18,415 nucleotides of DNA from Rhodoferax sp. (GTDB lineage: Bacteria > Pseudomonadota > Gammaproteobacteria > Burkholderiales > Burkholderiaceae_C). Where the stretch lies: assembly GCA_028711355.1 (NCBI GenBank), contig JAQTSL010000030.1:1-18415 (forward strand), read 5' to 3'. Each line of letters opens with the position of its first letter. Position 1 is the first letter of the stretch. Below are positions 1-7,300 of the stretch, in pieces. Below the pieces are notes generated by a model. The model had not been told where the DNA came from, did no database searches, and saw only the letters and a list, made by a program, of their open reading frames with translations. Made by a program: the position numbers and the translations under genes.

Positions 1-185
1 GCACGACTGACGTCACCGGTGCCATTGAGCTGCCCGAAGGCAAAGAAATGGTGATGCCGGGCGACAATGTGTCAATCACCGTCAAGCTGATTGCCCCGAT
101 CGCCATGGAAGAAGGCCTGCGCTTTGCCATTCGCGAAGGTGGCCGTACCGTCGGTGCCGGTGTGGTGGCCAAGGTGATAGCCTGA
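1..185 (+). CDS. tuf: Elongation factor Tu, C-terminal end (partial)
   Basis: This is the last 60 codons and TGA stop of EF-Tu, the GTPase that delivers aminoacyl-tRNA to the ribosomal A site. The open frame starts at base 3 and ends at 185. It shows the domain 3 signature: an ELPEG turn, MVMPGDN, then the EEGLRFAIREGGRTVGAG stretch and the terminal VVAKVIA, all typical of bacterial EF-Tu. The gene is cut by the left window edge, so the GTPase domain is not visible. In Betaproteobacteria one tuf copy usually lies just before tRNA-Trp-secE-nusG, which is the arrangement here. A hairpin repeat begins only three bases after the stop. Confidence 0.97.
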   Translation, partial: TTDVTGAIELPEGKEMVMPGDNVSITVKLIAPIAMEEGLRFAIREGGRTVGAGVVAKVIA

Positions 186-188
186 TAT

Positions 189-247
189 TTTGCGGGACAG
201 ACCGCAGCTACGCGCAAGCGAGCCAGCTCTGTCCTCAACTGATTAGA
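189..247 (+). repeat. REP-like hairpin repeat, copy A
   Basis: A 59-nt palindromic unit. GGACAGA at 195-201 pairs with TCTGTCC at 228-234, and an inner stem forms from GCT plus CGC (207-213) with GCG plus AGC (218-223), leaving A210 bulged. It ends in CTCAACTGATTAGA. A near-identical copy lies at 1641-1698 after nusG, and its last 16 bases (230-245) recur exactly at 1566-1581. The GGGACAGACC edge resembles intergenic repeats linked to REP-associated tyrosine transposases in Betaproteobacteria; that family link is recalled, not searched. Its place right behind the tuf stop could protect the mRNA 3' end. Confidence 0.7.
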
Positions 248-280
248 ACAGTTGTCTGTAACGCCAAGAAAAGGATACTT

Positions 281-356
281 AGGGGCATAGCTCAATTGGC
301 AGAGTGTCGGTCTCCAAAACCGAAGGTTGTAGGTTCGATTCCTACTGCCCCTGCCA
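281..356 (+). tRNA. trpT: tRNA-Trp (anticodon CCA)
   Basis: A complete 76-nt cloverleaf. The acceptor stem AGGGGCA (281-287) pairs fully with TGCCCCT (346-352). The anticodon stem TCGGT/ACCGA encloses loop CTCCAAA with anticodon CCA at 314-316. The T loop is TTCGATT, and G353 and encoded CCA (354-356) follow. No promoter of its own is visible: the only -10-like sequence would start transcription inside the tRNA. It is therefore probably cut out of a tuf-tRNA-Trp(-secE) transcript, as in related bacteria. Confidence 0.98.
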
Positions 357-407
357 CCTGATGGGGTTGTCAGGTGGTCAAGAAAGCCCGCCGTGAAAAC
401 GGTGGGC
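354..407 (+). terminator. Two tandem hairpins after tRNA-Trp (possible attenuator or processing signal)
   Basis: The first hairpin pairs CCACCTG (354-360, which includes the tRNA CCA end) with CAGGTGG (371-377). The second pairs 386-394 with 399-407 (nine pairs, one G-U) around a GAAA tetraloop. The second looks like a terminator stem, but the following bases TTGTG are not a real U-run. Full termination is therefore doubtful, and partial attenuation or RNase processing before secE is as likely. Confidence 0.5.
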
Positions 408-467
408 TTGTGCGTCTGTAGGATGCCCAGGCAATTCACCGATTAACGAGTGCAAGTTTTATCTGAC

Positions 468-851
468 ATGGCTACTTCTCAAATTCAAACAGTCAACACC
501 ACGGCGGACAAGGCCAAGCTGGCCGCTGCGGCCGCCTTGGTGGGTGCATCGCTGGTGGCTTATTACGCGCTGGGCAAGCAAGGGCCGCTGTTTCAGTGGC
601 TGGGTTTGTTGGCAGGCCTGGCTGTTGCAGTGGTAGTGTTCTTGACCTCAGAGTCCGGAAGAGCCTTGTTGGCGTTTGGTCAAGAGTCGGTCAAGGAGAT
701 TAAAAAAGTGGTCTGGCCGACGCGCAAAGACGCGATCCAGATGACCTTGTATGTCTTCGGTTTCGTTTTTGTCATGGCGCTGTTTCTTTGGCTGTCTGAC
801 AAGACGCTCGAGTGGTTTATTTACGATCTGATTCTGGGGTGGAAAAAATAA
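468..851 (+). CDS. secE: Preprotein translocase subunit SecE
   Basis: SecE is the small clamp subunit of the SecYEG channel in the inner membrane. The 127-aa product has three hydrophobic segments (about residues 18-35, 42-60 and 93-109), the three-helix form found in proteobacteria. The conserved cytoplasmic amphipathic helix and hinge follow residue 70, ending in VKEIKKVVWPTRKD (75-88), the SecE signature. I chose ATG 468, giving an MATSQ start; an in-frame GTG at 450 would add six residues, and neither start has a strong ribosome-binding site. The stop overlaps the nusG start (TAATG), so the two genes are translationally coupled, as usual for secE-nusG. Confidence 0.95.
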   Translation: MATSQIQTVNTTADKAKLAAAAALVGASLVAYYALGKQGPLFQWLGLLAGLAVAVVVFLTSESGRALLAFGQESVKEIKKVVWPTRKDAIQMTLYVFGFVFVMALFLWLSDKTLEWFIYDLILGWKK

Positions 852-1459
852 TGACTGACGTTGTCGAAGCCAGCGATGCTGGGGTGCCGTCTGCGGCGCA
901 GACGCTGGCCACTGCCTCGGCCAACCCTGACCTGCGCTGGTATGTGGTGCACGCCTATTCGGGTATGGAAAAGACGGTCGAGCGCAACATCATCGAGCGC
1001 ATCAATCGCTCTGGGATGCCGTCCAAATTTGGCCGTGTGCTGGTACCGGTGGAAGAGGTGGTTGAGATCAAGAACGGCCAGAAGCGCACCACGGAACGTA
1101 AGTTTTTCCCGGGCTATGTGCTGGTCGAGATGGTTATGGACGACGACACCTGGCATCTGATCAAGCACACCAACAAGGTGACCGGTTTTGTTGGCGGCGG
1201 CAAGATGCGTCCGTCGCCCATCTCGGAAGCCGAGGTGCAGAAGATCGTCAGCCAGATGCAGGAAGGTACCGAAAAACCGCGCCACAAGGTTGAGTTTGTG
1301 GTGGGTGAATATGTGCGTGTCAAAGAAGGTCCGTTTGCGGACTTCAATGGCTCGGTGGAAGAAGTCAATTACGACAAGAGCAAAGTACGGGTGGCGGTCA
1401 CCATTTTTGGCCGCTCGACCCCGGTTGAGCTTGAGTTTTCGCAGGTGGAGAAGACCTGA
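851..1459 (+). CDS. nusG: Transcription termination/antitermination factor NusG
   Basis: NusG binds RNA polymerase through its N-terminal NGN domain. Its C-terminal KOW domain contacts Rho or ribosomal protein S10, coupling transcription to termination or translation. The 202-aa product has an NGN domain from about residue 30 (RWYVVHAYSGMEK, later FFPGYVLVEM) and a KOW domain over the last 55 or so residues (VGEYVRVKEGPFADFNG, then VELEFSQVEK). A 25-30 residue acidic/Ala-rich N-terminal extension precedes the NGN domain, which I recall as common in Burkholderiales. ATG 851 overlaps the secE stop by one base. A long minus-strand open frame over this gene is a codon-bias shadow. Confidence 0.97.
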   Translation: MTDVVEASDAGVPSAAQTLATASANPDLRWYVVHAYSGMEKTVERNIIERINRSGMPSKFGRVLVPVEEVVEIKNGQKRTTERKFFPGYVLVEMVMDDDTWHLIKHTNKVTGFVGGGKMRPSPISEAEVQKIVSQMQEGTEKPRHKVEFVVGEYVRVKEGPFADFNGSVEEVNYDKSKVRVAVTIFGRSTPVELEFSQVEKT

Positions 1460-1474
1460 GAAACTTGAGACATT

Positions 1475-1627
1475 GGGGGACAGACCAAAACGAAAGCCTG
1501 AAATTTTTGTGGGACACACCAAAGCGACACGCAGTGCGCTTTGCTCGGTCCTCAAAGTAATTTGATGTCCTCAACTGATTAAGTGGGAGTTTGAGACCAC
1601 TTTGCGTAGCAAATGTGCTCTGACCCC
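1475..1627 (+). repeat. Mosaic of partial REP-like units between nusG and rplK
   Basis: Several fragments of the same style lie in a row. GGGGGACAGACC at 1475-1486 is a left half only. A unit at 1511-1551 has GGAC/GTCC edges and an inner hairpin AAAGCG (1521-1526) with CGCTTT (1537-1542), extended by CAC/GTG. A right half at 1566-1581 matches copy A over 16 bases. A unit at 1585-1627 has an inner stem TTTGC (1601-1605) with GCAAA (1609-1613), then CAC/GTG, closing with CTCTGACCCC. The CTGACCCC and GGGACAGACC ends are typical of repeats spread by RAYT-type transposases (recalled). No transposase gene is present in this window. Confidence 0.6.
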
Positions 1628-1640
1628 AACGAGACAAGAA

Positions 1641-1698
1641 TTTGCGGGACAGACCGCAGCTCGGCGAAGCGAGCCAGCTCTGTCCTCAACTTATTAGA
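1641..1698 (+). repeat. REP-like hairpin repeat, copy B
   Basis: A 58-nt copy of the 189-247 unit in the same orientation, differing mainly at the hairpin tip. The outer stem GGACAGA/TCTGTCC is kept. The inner stem is GCTCG/CGAGC instead of GCT(A)CGC/GCGAGC, so pairing is retained although the sequence differs. It lies between nusG and the rplK leader and, with copy A, brackets the tRNA-Trp-secE-nusG block. Confidence 0.7.
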
Positions 1699-1803
1699 GT
1701 TCGTGTCCCCCGACTCGGCACGAACGGTTTTGAAGTGAGTCGTTAACAACGGGAAGCTGCGGTCAGCACAGGGCTGGCCAAGGCGTTGTCACCCGCTAGG
1801 AGT
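1699..1803 (+). promoter_or_regulatory. rplK leader with hairpins; candidate L1 autoregulatory region
   Basis: A 7-bp stem pairs GTTCGTG (1699-1705) with CACGAAC (1719-1725) and is followed by GGTTTT, so it could act as a weak nusG terminator. A second stem pairs GGTCAGC (1761-1767) with GCTGGCC (1773-1779), one pair being G-U. The rplK ribosome-binding site AGGAG is at 1798-1802. In E. coli, L1 represses the rplK-rplA mRNA by binding a leader hairpin; the second stem is the best candidate for that site here, by position only. I could not pick a convincing -35/-10 pair. Confidence 0.4.
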
Positions 1804-1809
1804 AAAACC

Positions 1810-2241
1810 ATGGCGAAAAAAATCGTCGGTTTTGTCAAGCTGCAAGTCCCAGCCGGCAAAGCCAATCCATCCCCACCGATCGGCCCGGCACTGGGTCAGC
1901 GCGGCTTGAACATCATGGAGTTTTGCAAGGCGTTCAACGCGCAAACCCAAGGCGTTGAGCCAGGTCTGCCGCTGCCAGTGGTGATCACCGCGTTTGCCGA
2001 CAAGAGTTTCACTTTTGTCATCAAGTCGCCGCCGTCGTCGGTACTGATCAAGAAGGCCGCCAAGATCGACAAGGGTTCAGCCGTTCCCAACAAGACCAAG
2101 GTTGGCAAGGTGACCCGTGCCCAGCTTGAGGAAATCGCCAAAACCAAGATGAAAGACCTGACTGCGGCCGATATGGACGCGGCGGTTCGCACCATTGCTG
2201 GTTCTGCCCGTTCGATGGGTGTGACTGTGGAGGGCGTGTAA
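1810..2241 (+). CDS. rplK: 50S ribosomal protein L11
   Basis: L11 binds the GTPase-associated region of 23S rRNA at the base of the stalk and helps factor binding; in E. coli it is also needed for RelA activation. The 143-aa product matches the usual length. The N-terminal domain shows VKLQVPAGKANPSPPIGPALG and GLNIMEFCKAFN. The C-terminal RNA-binding domain ends with TIAGSARSMGVTVEG. ATG 1810 has a good site AGGAG seven bases upstream; an upstream in-frame start at 1786 would add eight residues absent from L11 proteins. The rplA start codon follows the TAA directly, so the two are a translational pair. Confidence 0.98.
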   Translation: MAKKIVGFVKLQVPAGKANPSPPIGPALGQRGLNIMEFCKAFNAQTQGVEPGLPLPVVITAFADKSFTFVIKSPPSSVLIKKAAKIDKGSAVPNKTKVGKVTRAQLEEIAKTKMKDLTAADMDAAVRTIAGSARSMGVTVEGV

Positions 2242-2940
2242 ATGACCCAACTAACCAAAAAACAAAAGGCCTTGCAAGGCAAGGTGGACAGCGGCAAGCT
2301 CTACGCTATTGCTGATGCACTGTCGCTGGTGAAGGAATGCGCTACTGCCAAGTTTGATGAATCGATCGACGTGGCGGTGCAACTGGGTATTGATGCCAAA
2401 AAGTCGGACCAGGTGGTGCGCGGCGCGGTGGTGCTGCCCAACGGTACTGGCAAGACCAAGCGGGTGGCTGTGTTTGCCCAAGGCGTCAAGGCCGAAGAAG
2501 CCAGGGCCGCCGGTGCTGACATCGTCGGTATGGAGGACCTGGCAGCCCGGGTTAAGGCTGGTGATATGCCGTTTGATGTGGTGATTGCCGCCCCCGACGC
2601 AATGCGTGTGGTGGGTACCTTGGGCCAGATTCTGGGACCACGTGGTTTGATGCCCAACCCCAAGGTGGGCACGGTCACCCCCGACGTGGCGGGCGCTGTG
2701 CGCAACGCCAAGGCAGGTCAAGTGCAGTTTCGTGTTGACAAGGCCGGGATTGTGCATTCAACCATTGGCCGTCGCTCTTTTGATGCCGACAAGTTGCAGG
2801 GTAACCTGACCGTTTTGGTTGATGCGCTGACCAAGGCCAAGCCGGTTACCAGCAAGGGACAGTATTTGCGTAAATTGGCGGTATCAAGCACCATGGGTGT
2901 CGGCGTACGCGTCGATCTGCAAACCCTGTTGTCGGCATGA
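2242..2940 (+). CDS. rplA: 50S ribosomal protein L1
   Basis: L1 forms the mobile stalk near the E site of the large subunit, binding 23S rRNA, and in E. coli represses its own rplK-rplA mRNA. The 232-aa product has the normal length. It contains the signature GPRGLMPNPKVGTVT and the following VRNAKAGQVQFRVDKAGIVH segment, and the domain I pieces FDESIDVAVQLGID and VVLPNGTGKTKRVAVFA. Its ATG abuts the rplK stop with no gap, and a GGAGGG site lies in the end of rplK. A 259-nt structured region separates it from rplJ. Confidence 0.98.
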   Translation: MTQLTKKQKALQGKVDSGKLYAIADALSLVKECATAKFDESIDVAVQLGIDAKKSDQVVRGAVVLPNGTGKTKRVAVFAQGVKAEEARAAGADIVGMEDLAARVKAGDMPFDVVIAAPDAMRVVGTLGQILGPRGLMPNPKVGTVTPDVAGAVRNAKAGQVQFRVDKAGIVHSTIGRRSFDADKLQGNLTVLVDALTKAKPVTSKGQYLRKLAVSSTMGVGVRVDLQTLLSA

Positions 2941-3199
2941 TGCAAAGAATTGGGTCCTCCGCAAGGCGGGCCTGACGTGTGGTGGGTTGCCGACTTGGTC
3001 AAACCAGCCGGTAAGCCATCCAAGACCGTTGGTGTGCTGTCTGTCTGACAGATGAGCGCTTAATAACACAAGCCAACGCAGATGGCGATCCCGCTGCCAA
3101 AGAGTTGAAAGATTTCTTGACAGTTGGTCGCTGACATAAGGCGTGTACAGAGGTGGCAGTTAAATTGCTGCCAAAAGACACATATTGAAGGAGTAGACC
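2941..3199 (+). promoter_or_regulatory. rplJ leader (L10-type regulatory region)
   Basis: A 259-nt non-coding stretch with several hairpins: TTGCC plus TTGGT (2987-2999) folding back on ACCAG plus GGTAA (3003-3014) with an internal loop; CTGTC (3037-3041) with GACAG (3047-3051); and GGCAG (3155-3159) with CTGCC (3168-3172). In E. coli the L10-L7/L12 complex represses rplJL by binding a long leader in this same place, so this is the likely counterpart. A TTGACA at 3117-3122 has no acceptable -10 at the right distance. The rplJ ribosome-binding site AAGGAG is at 3188-3193. Confidence 0.5.
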
Positions 3200-3724
3200 T
3201 TGAGTTTGAATCGCAGTGAGAAAGAAGCGGTCATCAGTGATGTGACTGGGCTCGCCGCCAATGCTCAAACGCTCGTGATGGCGGAGTACCGGGGTATCAC
3301 GGTGGCCGACATGACCAAATTGCGCTCGACCGCGCGCAGCAACGGTGTCAGTCTGAGTGTGTTGAAGAACACGCTGGCACGCCGTGCTGTGGCCGGTAGT
3401 GGCTTTGAGGTGGTGTCCAACCTGATGACGGGTCCGCTGATCTATGGCTTTTCCAAAGATGCTGTGGCTGCCGCCAAGGTGGTGGCCGAGTTTGCGAAGA
3501 CCAATGAAAAATTGGTCATTCGTGGCGGTGCATACGGCGGCAAGGCCCTGGACGTCAACGGCGTCAAGCAATTGGCAAGCATCCCTTCCAAAGAGGTGTT
3601 GCTGGCGCAGTTGCTGGGCTTGATGCAGTCCCCCATTTCGCGCACCGCGCGGGTGTTGGCCGCTTTGGCCGAGAAAAAAGGCGGTGGTGCTGTGGAAGCG
3701 CCCGCCGAAGCCGTTGCGGCATAA
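3200..3724 (+). CDS. rplJ: 50S ribosomal protein L10
   Basis: L10 anchors L7/L12 dimers to the large subunit, forming the stalk that recruits translation GTPases. The 174-aa product shows the L10 N-terminal domain (NRSEKEAVISDV, VMAEYRGITVADM, LKNTLARRAV), the GPLIYGFS strand and a C-terminal helix that carries L7/L12 (IPSKEVLLAQLLGLMQSPIS), ending in an Ala/Pro-rich tail. The start is a TTG at 3200, six bases after a perfect AAGGAG; no ATG lies near and the resulting MSLNRSEKEAV start fits the family. A weak start with a strong site may help match L10 output to L7/L12. Confidence 0.96.
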   Translation: MSLNRSEKEAVISDVTGLAANAQTLVMAEYRGITVADMTKLRSTARSNGVSLSVLKNTLARRAVAGSGFEVVSNLMTGPLIYGFSKDAVAAAKVVAEFAKTNEKLVIRGGAYGGKALDVNGVKQLASIPSKEVLLAQLLGLMQSPISRTARVLAALAEKKGGGAVEAPAEAVAA

Positions 3725-3767
3725 CGCCTGCAATGCAAAGAAATTAACCAATTGTTAGGAAATCAAA

Positions 3768-4142
3768 ATGGCATTCGATAAAGACGCATTTTTGACCGCG
3801 CTCGACAGCATGACGGTCATGGAACTCAACGACCTGGTGAAAGCCATCGAAGAGAAATTTGGTGTGAGCGCTGCCGCCATGTCGGCGCCGGCCGCAGGTG
3901 GTGGTGCCGCTGCTGCGGTGGTGGAAGAAAAGACCGAATTCAACGTGGTGCTGCTCGAAGCTGGCGCCAACAAGGTGTCGGTCATCAAGGCGGTGCGCGA
4001 AATTACCGGTCTGGGCCTCAAAGAAGCCAAGGACATGGTCGATGGCGCTCCGAAGAACGTCAAGGAAGCCGTGTCCAAGGCTGACGCCGACGCTGCCCTG
4101 AAGAAGCTGGTTGATGCCGGTGCCAAGGCTGAACTCAAGTAA
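3768..4142 (+). CDS. rplL: 50S ribosomal protein L7/L12
   Basis: L7/L12 is present in several copies per ribosome, bound to L10, and stimulates EF-Tu, EF-G and other GTPases. The 124-aa acidic product has the N-terminal dimerisation helices (residues 1-35, with MTVMELNDLVKAIEEKFGVS), an Ala/Gly-rich hinge (about 38-52) and the conserved C-terminal domain containing KTEFNVVL, KVSVIKAVREITGLGLKEAK and VDGAPKNVKE. ATG 3768 is preceded by TAGGAAATC. It is 43 nt behind rplJ and is followed by a strong attenuator hairpin. Confidence 0.98.
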   Translation: MAFDKDAFLTALDSMTVMELNDLVKAIEEKFGVSAAAMSAPAAGGGAAAAVVEEKTEFNVVLLEAGANKVSVIKAVREITGLGLKEAKDMVDGAPKNVKEAVSKADADAALKKLVDAGAKAELK

Positions 4143-4158
4143 TTGAGCGCAGTCAGAG

Positions 4159-4200
4159 GGCTGGAGTGCCTTGAATGGCCTCCAGCCTTTGGTGTTTCTG
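4159..4200 (+). terminator. rplL-rpoB attenuator
   Basis: GGCTGGAG (4159-4166) pairs perfectly with CTCCAGCC (4180-4187). The stem continues with GCC (4168-4170) and GGC (4177-4179) past a bulged T, with a TTGAAT loop. TTTGGTGTTT follows, an interrupted U-rich run. It sits where E. coli has its partial terminator that lowers rpoBC expression relative to ribosomal proteins, and the interrupted U-run agrees with partial rather than full termination. Confidence 0.8.
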
Positions 4201-4208
4201 AAGAACAC

Positions 4209-4384
4209 ACCGTCAAGCGTTTTTTTATCAGCGTTTGACAGTGTCTTCTCACCCCGACAGAAGAAGATGCCTTGGTTCGGGTCGCATGCAAGGTGCGACC
4301 GTCCGCCATTGATTGGTAGCGGCCAATCGCCAAGAAAGTAGTCGCCCAGGACCCAACGTGGTTCCTCAGTTGCCCGGAGATTTC
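4209..4384 (+). promoter_or_regulatory. rpoB leader with three hairpins
   Basis: Between the attenuator and rpoB lie three more stems: GTCAAGCG (4212-4219) with CGTTTGAC (4232-4239, one G-U), GGTCGCA (4280-4286) with TGCGACC (4294-4300), and GATTGG (4311-4316) with CCAATC (4323-4328). The region is likely transcribed as the rpoB 5' leader; in E. coli an RNase III site lies in the equivalent place. The rpoB ribosome-binding site GGAGA is at 4376-4380. No convincing promoter was seen. Confidence 0.5.
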
Positions 4385-7300
4385 ATGGCTTATTCATACA
4401 CCGAACGCAAACGTATTCGCAAAAGTTTTGGCAGTCGCGACAGCGTGCTGGAGATTCCATACCTGTTGCAGATGCAAAAAGACGCTTACACCGCTTTTTT
4501 ACAGGCTGATATAGCGCCCAGGCAGCGCGCCACTGAGGGTCTGCAAGCGGCCTTCACTGCGGCGTTTCCAATCGTTTCGCACAACGGTTTCGTCGAGATG
4601 AAATACCTCGACTACAGCTTGGCCAAACCGGCGTTTGATGTGCGTGAGTGCCAAACCCGCGGTCTGACCTACGCCTCGGCGGTGCGCGCCAGGGTGCAGT
4701 TGATCATCTATGACCGCGAGGCTTCGACGTCGCAAAACAAGGTGGTCAAGGAGGTCAAGGAGCAAGAGGTCTATATGGGGGAGGTTCCCCTGATGACCGA
4801 AAAGGGCTCGTTTGTGGTCAACGGCACTGAGCGCGTCATTGTGAGCCAGTTGCACCGATCACCGGGCGTGTTTTTTGAACACGACAAGGGCAAGACGCAC
4901 AGCTCGGGCAAGTTGCTTTTTTCGGCGCGCATCATTCCTTACCGTGGCTCTTGGCTCGACTTTGAATTCGACCCCAAGGACCTACTGTATTTTCGGGTTG
5001 ACCGCCGCCGCAAGATGCCAGTCACCATTCTGCTCAAAGCGATTGGCCTGAACAACGAATCGATTTTGGCCAACTTCTTTGTCAACGACAACTTTCGCCT
5101 GATGGACAGTGGCGCGCAAATGGAGTTTGTCGCTGAACGTCTGCGTGGTGAGGTGGCGCGCTTTGACATTACCGACAAGAGCGGTAAGGTCATTGTTACC
5201 AAAGAAAAGCGCATCACGGTGCGTCACACGCGCGAGTTTGAACAATCTGGCACTACGCATATCTCGGTACCAGAAGATTTTCTGATCGGCCGTGTCGTTG
5301 CACGCAATGTGGTTGATGCCGAAACCGGTGAGATTCTGGCAAAAGCTAACGAAGAGCTGACCGAAATACTGCTCAAGAAATTGCGCAGCGTTGGCGTCCA
5401 GGAACTGGCCTGCATCTACACCAACGAGCTCGACCAAGGCGCCTACATCTCGCAGACGCTGCGTACCGACGAAACGGTGGACGAGTTTGCCGCACGCGTG
5501 GCAATTTATCGCATGATGCGCCCGGGCGAGCCACCGACCGAAGACGCGGTGCAGGCGCTATTTCAGCGCCTGTTCTACAACCCCGACACCTACGATTTGT
5601 CGCGTGTCGGTCGCATGAAGTTCAACGCCAAGATGGGGCGCCCCGAATCGACTGGACCGATGGTACTGACCAACGAAGACATTCTGAGTGTGGTCAAGAT
5701 TCTGGTGGATTTGCGCAACGGCCACGGCGAAGTGGACGATATCGACCACTTGGGCAATCGGCGTGTGCGCTGCGTTGGCGAACTCGCTGAAAACCAGTAC
5801 CGCGTCGGTCTGGCGCGCATCGAAAAAGCGGTCAAGGAACGTTTGGGCCAAGCCGAGCAAGAGCCGCTGATGCCGCATGACCTGATCAACAGCAAGCCGA
5901 TCAGTGCCGCGCTGAAAGAGTTTTTTGGTGCCAGCCAGCTCAGCCAGTTCATGGACCAGACCAATCCGTTGTCCGAGATCACCCACAAGCGCCGCGTGTC
6001 GGCCCTTGGCCCGGGTGGTTTGACGCGTGAGCGTGCTGGCTTTGAGGTGCGTGACGTGCACGTTACGCACTACGGCCGTGTCTGCCCGATTGAAACCCCT
6101 GAAGGTCCGAACATTGGCCTGATCAACTCGCTGGCGCTGTACGCCCGCCTGAATGATTACGGGTTTATCGAAACTCCGTACCGCCGTGTGGCGGACAGCA
6201 AGGTCACGCTGGACATTGACTACTTGTCGGCGATCGAAGAAGGCAAGTTTGTAATCGCCCAGGCCAACGCAACGCTCGACAAAGACGGCCGCCTGACCGG
6301 AGATCTGGTCTCTGCGCGCGAGGCGGGTGAGTCCATCATGGTCACCGCCGATCGCGTTCAGTACATGGACGTGTCGCCGGCGCAGATTGTGTCGGTGGCC
6401 GCGTCACTGGTGCCGTTCCTCGAGCACGACGACGCCAACCGCGCCTTGATGGGCGCCAACATGAGCCGCCAGGCGGTGCCGGTGCTGCGCCCTGAAAAAC
6501 CGATGGTTGGTACTGGCATCGAGCGCGTGGCAGCGGTCGATTCGGGCACCGTGGTGGTGGCCAACCGCGGCGGTGTGGTCGATTATGTGGATGCCACCCG
6601 GGTGGTGATCCGTGTCAATGACGCCGAAGCACAAGCCGGTGAAGTGGGTGTCGATATCTACAACCTGATCAAATACCAGCGTTCCAACCAGAACACCAAC
6701 ATTCACCAGCGCCCGGTCGTTAAAAAGGGCGACAAACTGGCCAAGGGTGACGTCATTGCCGACGGCGCCTCGACCGATCTAGGCGAACTGGCGCTGGGCC
6801 AGAATATGCTGATTGGCTTCATGACCTGGAACGGTTACAACTTTGAAGACTCAATTTTGATCAGCGAACGCGTGGTGGCCGAAGACCGCTACACCTCGAT
6901 CCACATCGAAGAGCTGGTGGTGATGGCGCGCGATACCAAGTTGGGCGCCGAAGAAATCACCCGTGACATTCCCAATCTGGCCGAACAACAGCTCAATCGC
7001 CTCGACGAATCGGGCATCATTTACGTGGGTGCCGAAGTGCAGCCCGGCGATGTGCTGGTGGGCAAGGTCACGCCCAAAGGCGAAACCACGCTGACGCCTG
7101 AAGAAAAACTGCTGCGTGCCATCTTTGGTGAAAAAGCCAGCGACGTGAAAGACACCTCGCTGCGCGTTGAGCAGGGTTCGCAAGGCATGGTGATCGACGT
7201 GCAAGTTTTTACCCGCGAAGGGATTGTGCGTGACCGCCGTGCACAGCAGATCATTGACGACGAACTCAAGCGTTTCCGTCTCGATTTGAATGACCAGATT

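Noticed and set aside
252..279. TTGTCT...GATACT promoter before tRNA-Trp
   Set aside because: The implied start would be near 286, inside the tRNA, so it cannot make a complete tRNA.
821..1555. 244-codon open frame antisense to nusG
   Set aside because: It mirrors nusG codon bias, is His/Arg-rich and low in complexity of composition, and resembles no known protein; nusG is certain.
3117..3149. TTGACA as a -35 for an rplJ promoter
   Set aside because: No acceptable -10 hexamer lies 16-18 bases downstream; the nearest candidates are at wrong spacing.
5930..6115. Rifampicin resistance substitutions in RpoB
   Set aside because: Residues matching D516, H526 and S531 of E. coli are wild type; the T in MDQTNP is, from memory, normal for Betaproteobacteria.
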